DNA of 12,220 nucleotides from Anaerolineales bacterium (GTDB lineage Bacteria; Chloroflexota; Anaerolineae; Anaerolineales; Villigracilaceae). The position numbers were made by a program, and so were the translations under genes. Positions within the stretch are counted from its first letter, which is position 1. Each line of letters begins with the position of its first letter. Location of the stretch: NCBI GenBank assembly GCA_016789205.1, contig JAEURF010000023.1, forward strand, positions 1-12,220. The letters are read 5' to 3'. The notes under the pieces are model-generated. The model saw only the letters and a program-made list of their open reading frames with translations, made no database searches and was not told where the DNA came from. Below, in pieces: positions 7,714 through 12,220 of the stretch.

Positions 7714-8556
7714 CTAATCAGTTAACTTTCGTTTATTGTCTTCCACTAATCTTTTTTGCGCAGTTTGCAATAGGTCATCAAACGTAAGTGCTTCATCAGG
7801 AAACGCCGCACTACCCCAATCAATCTTTGCATTAATGCTTTCGTGTACTGCGGCTTCCATTCTTTCAGCCAAGATACTAATGTTTGTAAGATTGGTCTCT
7901 GGACACATCAAAACAAATTGCCCATCGCGGTCGTATAAAACAATATCAGTGCTTCGTGCCAAATCACTGATAATCTGGCTAACTTTCGCAATCGCAAAAC
8001 GTTCATACATATCACTAGCAAGTGTATCTAAATCTTTCCAACCTGCGTTACTTTTAGGCTTCTCCAAACGAATCTTCAAAATTGATAAAGGATGATGATA
8101 TCTTCTACTTCTCGTAATTTCAGCCGCAATTAAATCGCGAGAAGATTGGATATCACGCGCACGGTTTGGGTATGCACTAGACGATAACCCCGCAAGAGTC
8201 TTGTCCAACTCACCAATTCGTTTTCCAACGTCATAAGCCAAGATAGAAGATAACAAAACCAAAAGAATCTGTATTAAATGTACCTGAATGGGTTTACTAT
8301 CACCTAAATAAAAATACCAAACCAAAATATAAACAAATATCCAAAAGGGTGTTACGATGTAATTACTAATTCTCACCCCCGAACGAATTAATACACCAAT
8401 CACAATCAATTCTGAAAAAACAATAAAAGCCACCAATACAAAAAAAACAGGACTAAAATCTATAATGCTTTCTTGAAATTGATCAATATTTGCAATCCCC
8501 AAAATCGCAATTACATAGGTTACCAAAATCGTTATAGAAAATTTCAATTCACTCAT
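7714..8556 (-). CDS. Four-helix membrane protein with degenerate GGDEF domain (candidate c-di-GMP receptor)
   Basis: A 280-residue protein with four hydrophobic helices (about 6-22, 35-57, 68-84, 92-109) and a cytosolic GGDEF-like domain (about 135-275). The fold is shown by AAEITRSRRYHHPLSILKI (144-162), VSQIISDLARSTDIVLYD, QFVLMCPET and the closing WGSAAFPDEALTFDDLLQTA (247-266). The signature pentapeptide is RDGQF (210-214) instead of GGDEF, so cyclase activity is very unlikely. RSTD (201-204) lies exactly five residues before it, matching the RxxD inhibitory site that binds c-di-GMP in PleD-type proteins. It heads the EPS operon, 25 bp before the sugar transferase. By analogy with PelD, it may bind c-di-GMP and activate synthesis. 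That role is inferred. ATG at 8556; ribosome site weak. Confidence 0.85.
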   Translation of the reverse strand: MSELKFSITILVTYVIAILGIANIDQFQESIIDFSPVFFVLVAFIVFSELIVIGVLIRSGVRISNYIVTPFWIFVYILVWYFYLGDSKPIQVHLIQILLVLLSSILAYDVGKRIGELDKTLAGLSSSAYPNRARDIQSSRDLIAAEITRSRRYHHPLSILKIRLEKPKSNAGWKDLDTLASDMYERFAIAKVSQIISDLARSTDIVLYDRDGQFVLMCPETNLTNISILAERMEAAVHESINAKIDWGSAAFPDEALTFDDLLQTAQKRLVEDNKRKLTD

Positions 8557-8727
8557 AAAATAAGCCCAACTTTGTATAATTCTTAAAAACGGATTAACAA
8601 TTTATTAAGGGGTAATTATATATCAAAAGCGAAAAAAGTTACTAACAAAATAATCCTCAATAAAAATTAGTAGCAATTTTTTATCCAAAAGTGTCTACAA
8701 CAAGGAGCCTCAAGGTATAATAAACAA
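8557..8727. promoter_or_regulatory. Divergent intergenic promoter region (EPS operon / lipoprotein gene)
   Basis: An AT-rich 171-bp spacer between divergent genes, with no credible reading frame. For the EPS direction the best -10 is a perfect TATAAT on the minus strand (8620-8615) with only a weak -35 (TAGTAA, 8644-8639, 18-nt spacer). This would give a leader of about 50 nt before the ATG at 8556. A weak -35 with a perfect -10 fits a promoter that needs an activator, but that is inference. A plus-strand TATAAT at 8575-8580 lies too far from the lipoprotein gene to be its main promoter. Confidence 0.5.
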
Positions 8728-8728
8728 A
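8716..8728 (+). promoter_or_regulatory. -10 element of the lipoprotein gene, suggesting a leaderless transcript
   Basis: A perfect TATAAT at 8716-8721 puts the predicted first transcribed base at about 8728, the A of the ATG. The region 17-18 bp upstream has no good -35. AAGGAG at 8702-8707 is 20 nt from the ATG, too far to serve it. AAGG at 8712-8715 is 12 nt away, so a normal leadered message from another promoter cannot be excluded. Confidence 0.45.
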
Positions 8729-9366
8729 TGAAAAAGACCCTCCCACTCCTTTTTCTACTCCTCCTCAGCGCATGTGACACGTGGGGCGTGCCACCACAAC
8801 CTTTCCCTGTCTGGTCGCCCATCCCCTCCATTACCCCAAGCATCGTCACACCAACCCCTTTGATTATCCCCCCACCTGCTGTGACGGTTATCTCACAGGT
8901 GACCGAGACCGCCTCTCAACCCCCGCCTCCCACCCCGACGTTGGAGCCTGTTCTACCAACTTTGACATTTTCCCCAGCCCCAATCCAATCTGTCGGCATT
9001 GACATTCTAGGATGCAACACAGGCATAGACATTCTAAATGGGATGGGCGAAGTGACCAATGCTTATGTTACGGTAAAAAATACCGGAACAGTAGATTTAC
9101 CCAATACCTGCGGTTTGCTCCGTGCTATAGATGAAGGACGCGAACACCCAGACAAAAAAGTTTGTGTTTCAAATTTGCCAATTCAAAGCCAAGTCATTCT
9201 TAAACTAACCGTAGATTCAACCTATCAAAAAGATACGATTATTCAAGTAGACGTGTTATCAAATGAAGCTATTTTGTTACGTGTGGATAAGCAATCCTGC
9301 CGAGATATTAGCCTGTTTGGTGGTGCGCCATCAGATGTAGGTGTAATCAAACCCATACAACCGTAA
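8728..9366 (+). CDS. Secreted lipoprotein with Pro/Thr-rich tether and beta-sandwich-like domain
   Basis: A 212-residue protein of unrecognised function. A type II signal peptide is clear: MKK, a Leu-rich core (5-13) and lipobox LSAC with Cys16 as the lipidated residue. Residues about 20-88 are low in complexity and rich in Pro and Thr (runs such as TPTPLIIPPP and QPPPPTPT), forming an extended tether from the membrane. The C-terminal part (about 88-212) contains a VTNAYVTVKNTGTVDL segment typical of CARDB/DUF11-like Ig-type domains on bacterial surfaces, and three to four cysteines (such as in GCNTG, NTCG, KVCVSN and QSCRD) that could form disulfides. The first third is strikingly C-rich on the coding strand because of the Pro/Thr codons. 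It is the only plus-strand gene here, divergent from the EPS operon and convergent with the sensor operon, and ends about 50 bp before a terminator. Confidence 0.85.
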   Translation: MKKTLPLLFLLLLSACDTWGVPPQPFPVWSPIPSITPSIVTPTPLIIPPPAVTVISQVTETASQPPPPTPTLEPVLPTLTFSPAPIQSVGIDILGCNTGIDILNGMGEVTNAYVTVKNTGTVDLPNTCGLLRAIDEGREHPDKKVCVSNLPIQSQVILKLTVDSTYQKDTIIQVDVLSNEAILLRVDKQSCRDISLFGGAPSDVGVIKPIQP

Positions 9367-9414
9367 GCAAATGTTGAGTTAGAGAATCAAGCCAACCCTT
9401 AATCATGAAGCGAT

Positions 9415-9450
9415 AAAAAAAGTCCGTAACTTTCGTTACAGACTTTTTTT
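9415..9450. terminator. Bidirectional intrinsic terminator between convergent genes
   Basis: A7 (9415-9421), then arms GTCCGTAAC (9422-9430) and GTTACAGAC (9435-9443) around a 4-base loop, then T7 (9444-9450). On the minus-strand RNA the loop is GAAA (a GNRA tetraloop) closed by C-G, and the one irregular pair is a G-U wobble. On the plus-strand RNA the loop is UUUC and the same position is a C-A mismatch. The structure is therefore more stable for the sensor operon, whose stop codon is one base away (9454-9452), but it should also stop the lipoprotein transcript. Confidence 0.92.
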
Positions 9451-9451
9451 C

Positions 9452-10543
9452 TTAATCTTCTTTAGTAAAACGATTGCGCATGTCTTTAACTTTGGATTGC
9501 AAATCTTGGAAGAATTCACTTTCAACAATTTCAGTGACTTGTTTCGTGAGTTTGGATTTGTCAATCATAATTTCCAATTGATGAACGCGCGCGCGCAAAC
9601 TTTGTTCACGCTGGGCAATTTTGTCTACCATTACTTTGAAGACGTCGGTGAGTGTATCAATTTCATCTTTTACGTTACCATCGCCACTGCTAATTTCTTG
9701 TTCATAATCGCCTTCACCGATTTTCTTTGCCGCACCGGCTAAGCCAATAATGGGGCGGGTGAGAAAACCTGCCAGCCAATAGACAAGTACGAAAATAATT
9801 GCAAAGGTAACAGCAAAAGCGATTATCCCTTGCTGTAAGATTTCGGCGGCAACTTCATCCACATAACTGGCTTGAATATCCACACCAATTGCACCAATCA
9901 CTTGACCATTATCGTCAATGATGGGTGCATAGGTTGTAATCCATGTTCCAAATCTATCAGGGTAGGGTTCCCAAGCATCTACCCTGCCGGATAAACCTTC
10001 ATAAATTTTTGAAGTTGTAGAAGTATATCGTTGGCAAAAACGAAAACCACCGCGTGGGTTGCGGAAATAGCCTGTGCTTCCGATGGCGATTACTTCGCCG
10101 TCATCAGGTCCTTTGATATATGTGTAAAGGCGGATGGTTTCTTTTGTCGCATCGCCATTGGGGTCTTCTTTGAGTTCGGTAAATTGCACCGACCGCAACC
10201 AATTGACATGCTCAAGGTATAGCGGGTTTTCAGGATAATAGCCGTTTTCTTCGGGAGGAGTATCGGCAGTGGGTTTGTTTGGTGGGCACATTGGGTTATT
10301 GGCGCTTTCCTCTTCGTACAATTGCACAAAGCCTTCTTTATCTATACCTGCCAACGCACCATGAACGGTTTGAACTAAATCATCGGTAATCGTCTGAAAT
10401 ACTCGGTCTTTGGTGTAGTTATAAAACCAAGCATAACTGCCTATGAAAATAGGAATAAAAATTAATGTAAAGCCTAACCAAATTTTTAACCGCAGACTAA
10501 AAAAGCGGGGTTTGGGTTTTAGCGGTTCTGTTTGTTCGCTCAT
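9452..10543 (-). CDS. Cache-HAMP membrane sensor protein without a recognised output domain
   Basis: A 363-residue membrane protein counted from the ATG at 10543. Order: short cytosolic N-terminus, TM1 (about 21-42), an extracytoplasmic sensor region (about 43-237) that ends in the Cache-type strands WITTYAPIIDDNGQVIGAIG (201-220), TM2 (about 238-261), a HAMP domain (about 262-316, with DEIDTLTDVFKVM), then a charged helical tail (to 363) containing IDKSK (327-331) and EFFQDL (343-348). No kinase, cyclase, GGDEF, phosphatase or chemoreceptor domain follows. Two extracellular cysteines (86 and 170) could bridge. A GTG at 10552 is also in frame, but it is itself part of AGGTGA, the ribosome site 5 nt before the ATG. 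The gene follows the GNAT-like gene without a gap. It may signal to a separate partner through the tail, or bind a small ligand. Confidence 0.85.
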   Translation of the reverse strand: MSEQTEPLKPKPRFFSLRLKIWLGFTLIFIPIFIGSYAWFYNYTKDRVFQTITDDLVQTVHGALAGIDKEGFVQLYEEESANNPMCPPNKPTADTPPEENGYYPENPLYLEHVNWLRSVQFTELKEDPNGDATKETIRLYTYIKGPDDGEVIAIGSTGYFRNPRGGFRFCQRYTSTTSKIYEGLSGRVDAWEPYPDRFGTWITTYAPIIDDNGQVIGAIGVDIQASYVDEVAAEILQQGIIAFAVTFAIIFVLVYWLAGFLTRPIIGLAGAAKKIGEGDYEQEISSGDGNVKDEIDTLTDVFKVMVDKIAQREQSLRARVHQLEIMIDKSKLTKQVTEIVESEFFQDLQSKVKDMRNRFTKED

Positions 10544-10554
10544 CGTATTCACCT
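10544..10554 (-). promoter_or_regulatory. Ribosome binding site overlapping the upstream stop codon
   Basis: AGGTGA (10554-10549) lies 5 nt before the ATG at 10543 and includes the last two bases of the TAG stop of the GNAT-like gene. This supports coupled translation and the ATG rather than the GTG at 10552. Confidence 0.7.
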
Positions 10555-11269
10555 ATACTTTTATAGAATTAAGTGTCTCAAGTACAACGGGATGGGTCTC
10601 CGGTAAACCATAATGGTCAACCAAAAATGCAAACACAAAATCAGTCACCATTTCACGCGAATAAGTTTCAACTTTTGTTTCTGGGTTTGGTAAGAAACCC
10701 ATGTGCATCGGTGAAAACTTTATCATTGCCAATTCTTCTACTCGACTTTTGCCTTCCGCATCGGGCGAAAAAATCGGCTCTACATATTTTAACGGCAATT
10801 GTATCAGACCATTACGTTCATAATGTTCCATAAGGCGGCTGGTTTCCACTTCATTGACCATGCCAAGTACAGGTGGGTCGCCATATTCTTTTGCGTCGCG
10901 GATGATTTGATTCAAACATTCATAAATGATAAACACTGAAAGTTTTTTATCATCCACAACCGTCTCACGGAAATCTGGATGAATGGCTAAGGCATGAGCA
11001 AGCCCACACCTTCTTTTGCGGATATAGCGAAACGTCCGCAAGCCAGCAGGTTGACCATCTACTTCGATTAACCAATAATGCACGATGTTTCCCACGCGAT
11101 GTTCATTTCCAAACTGCGCCCTGCGCCTCATTCTCTGGACGTAATGCTGGTACTGCGGAAACAGCATTTGATATAGCCCAAGCATAGCCTCAATGCGCTT
11201 ATCGTCGTTTGACCCCAATAATTCGTAAATGACTACATTATCTTTTTCGATGACAGAACGTGCAGACAT
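10553..11269 (-). CDS. GNAT-like N-acetyltransferase family protein (diverged)
   Basis: A 238-residue soluble protein with a GNAT-type core. Seen: VHYWLIEVDGQPAGLRTFRY (63-82, the beta2-beta3-like hairpin), GLAHALAIHPDFR (89-101, the strand leading into the acetyl-CoA loop), a helix FIIYECLNQIIRDAKE (113-128), and NEVETSRLMEHYERNGLIQ (139-157), the usual C-terminal helix before the final strand. The acetyl-CoA signature Q/RxxGxG/A is not evident: after Arg101 the sequence is ETVVDDKKLS. Binding may be altered or lost. The last 50 residues form an extra tail. Its ATG shares one base with the TAA of the transporter gene (TAATG), with GTGGA upstream, and its own TAG abuts the sensor gene. This is a tight three-gene unit. 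Substrate unknown. Confidence 0.65.
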   Translation of the reverse strand: MSARSVIEKDNVVIYELLGSNDDKRIEAMLGLYQMLFPQYQHYVQRMRRRAQFGNEHRVGNIVHYWLIEVDGQPAGLRTFRYIRKRRCGLAHALAIHPDFRETVVDDKKLSVFIIYECLNQIIRDAKEYGDPPVLGMVNEVETSRLMEHYERNGLIQLPLKYVEPIFSPDAEGKSRVEELAMIKFSPMHMGFLPNPETKVETYSREMVTDFVFAFLVDHYGLPETHPVVLETLNSIKV

Positions 11270-12220
11270 TATTTTCCACTATCCCCAAAATCAATTTTGT
11301 CTAAGACGCTCGCGCCGCGCGTTCTTCGCTTAAGTTGCCAACTCAACATACTTTGCTCATACGTCGCACGGACTTTATAAGCGGCGTACACAGCCACAAG
11401 CGCAATCAAAACACCAACGCCGATATAAATCAATGTATATTGCTCACGCGGGATTCCAAGATACAAACCAACAGAAATAATTGCAAAGGTGATTAAACTC
11501 CCGATAATCGTTCCGCCAGATGGGAGATAACTATCTAAGAAAATGCTCACACGTCCACGTTTTTCATTTGGCACCATCGCTTGAAAGGCTTTGCGAGCAG
11601 ACAAATCTACAGTGTCATAGGTCACACGCGAAACACCTTGCGCAATGCCACTGCTGATATAACCGGGGATAAAAAAGTTCGCAATCATAGAAAACAACAT
11701 CATAAATGGTTGAATGAAAAAACTGCGTTTTAACGTGAGCCGTTCAATCAGTTTTGCTGAAAAGCTTTGCATAAAAATAGAAACAATCGCAATCAATAAA
11801 TTATAAGTTGCATAAAAAGATTGGAAGCGAGTGCCTAAATCAAACTTGGCATCGGAGAGTACATCAAAAAGAAGCACGGTCATCACACTGCCAGCCGCGA
11901 GCATACCTAAAGCAACATAAGCAAACGCTGGCACAGTTTTGATAAATTCCCAGCCTTCGGTAAGCGTCTCCTTCATTGTATCTTCGTGTGCGCCAATCGG
12001 AGGCGGAAGTTTAACAGCACGAAGACGAATTTGCGCCATGACAAATGCAAAGAAAAAAATTGAGGCATTCAGCAACAATAAATTGACTGTACCAAAATTA
12101 CGTTGTGCGTCTACGGCGGCGATGGCTAAGCCAATAATTGTGCCGACAAAAGCAAAGATGCCAATGACTGGCATCACACGGCGACCTGTGGCGGGGTCAT
12201 AAATGTCGTTGACGAGAATC
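11269..12220 (-). CDS. Polytopic transporter of the MFS / Npt (ATP-ADP translocase-like) type, 5' end outside the window
   Basis: Partial gene. The reading frame stays open to the window edge, giving at least 316 residues, and the true start is beyond 12220. A GTG at 12177 and ATG at 12174 are internal. There are about 7-8 hydrophobic segments in the visible part. The first visible residues, VNDIYDPATGRRVMPVIG and then a small-residue helix, resemble the segment in Npt1/Npt2 nucleotide transporters in which a polar D-x-F/Y-D loop leads into an Arg-rich turn and a Gly-rich helix. PNEKRGRVSIFLDSYLPSGG, about 100 residues from the end, is likewise typical of that branch. A general MFS permease is the safer statement; nucleotide transport is not shown. 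The C-terminus is a basic cytosolic tail (LKRRTRG then an acidic end). The TAA overlaps the next start codon by one base. Confidence 0.75.
   Translation of the reverse strand, partial: ILVNDIYDPATGRRVMPVIGIFAFVGTIIGLAIAAVDAQRNFGTVNLLLLNASIFFFAFVMAQIRLRAVKLPPPIGAHEDTMKETLTEGWEFIKTVPAFAYVALGMLAAGSVMTVLLFDVLSDAKFDLGTRFQSFYATYNLLIAIVSIFMQSFSAKLIERLTLKRSFFIQPFMMLFSMIANFFIPGYISSGIAQGVSRVTYDTVDLSARKAFQAMVPNEKRGRVSIFLDSYLPSGGTIIGSLITFAIISVGLYLGIPREQYTLIYIGVGVLIALVAVYAAYKVRATYEQSMLSWQLKRRTRGASVLDKIDFGDSGK

Noticed and set aside
8575..8580. Plus-strand TATAAT as a promoter of the lipoprotein gene
   Set aside because: It is about 150 bp upstream of the start, has no convincing -35, and a better placed TATAAT exists at 8716-8721.
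8667..8849. Minus-strand 60-codon frame opposite the lipoprotein start
   Set aside because: It runs through the Pro/Thr-coding strand and the divergent promoter; Arg/Gly-rich translation typical of an antisense of Pro codons.
9586..9596. Alternating CG tract (CGCGCGCGCGC), possible Z-DNA
   Set aside because: It is only 11 bp and is explained by coding for Leu-Arg-Ala-Arg in the HAMP tail.
12174..12177. GTG/ATG at 12177-12174 as the start of the transporter gene
   Set aside because: The frame continues upstream to the window edge with family-like residues (NDIYDPATGRR), so these codons are internal.
1..12220. CRISPR arrays, tRNA or rRNA genes, insertion sequences, phage or defence genes
   Set aside because: Both strands were read for direct repeats with spacers, cloverleaf-type sequences, transposase motifs and terminal repeats; none was seen.

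Overview
The window looks like chromosomal DNA from a bacterium of moderately low GC. A member of the Chloroflexota (Anaerolineae-like) is my best guess. The grounds are a lipobox protein with a long Pro/Thr-rich tether, a Cache-HAMP protein without an output domain, and an exopolysaccharide (EPS) cluster with large-polyprenyl-carrier logic. This taxonomic call is inference from gene style only. Sampled lines suggest the EPS genes, especially the acetyltransferase at 5859-6983, are more AT-rich than the genes on the right (roughly 30-40% against about 43% GC by hand count of a few lines, not a full calculation).

Left and centre (6-8556, all on the minus strand, so read right to left): a Wzx/Wzy-type EPS or capsule locus. 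In transcription order it holds a four-helix membrane protein with a degenerate GGDEF domain (7714-8556), a small membrane sugar-1-phosphate transferase that would start the lipid-linked repeat unit (7005-7688), a CelD/BcsL-like GNAT protein (5859-6983), a 117-bp gap with an inverted repeat and a possible internal promoter, an O-antigen-ligase/polymerase family protein (4299-5741), a Wzx-like flippase (2818-4302), a GT4 glycosyltransferase (1632-2801), a SAM-methyltransferase-like protein (1027-1620) and an APH-fold kinase (6-1016). Most junctions are short gaps or overlaps. The cluster probably continues to the left, because only one glycosyltransferase and no Wzc/Wza-type export protein is in view.

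Middle right: a 171-bp AT-rich divergent promoter region (8557-8727) separates the EPS operon from a single plus-strand lipoprotein gene (8728-9366). That gene has a perfect TATAAT placed so that transcription could begin at the ATG itself. A strong bidirectional hairpin terminator (9415-9450) lies between it and the convergent operon.

Right (9452-12220, minus strand): a tightly coupled three-gene operon of a polytopic transporter that resembles the Npt/ATP-ADP-translocase branch of the MFS (cut by the window edge), a diverged GNAT-like protein, and a Cache-HAMP membrane sensor that ends in a helical tail rather than an enzyme domain.

The most notable point is the gene at the head of the EPS operon. 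Its GGDEF signature has become RDGQF, but an RxxD motif (RSTD) is kept exactly five residues upstream, where the c-di-GMP inhibitory site lies in GGDEF proteins. With its four membrane helices, this is the design of PelD-type c-di-GMP receptors that switch on polysaccharide export. It suggests a c-di-GMP-gated Wzx/Wzy EPS system.
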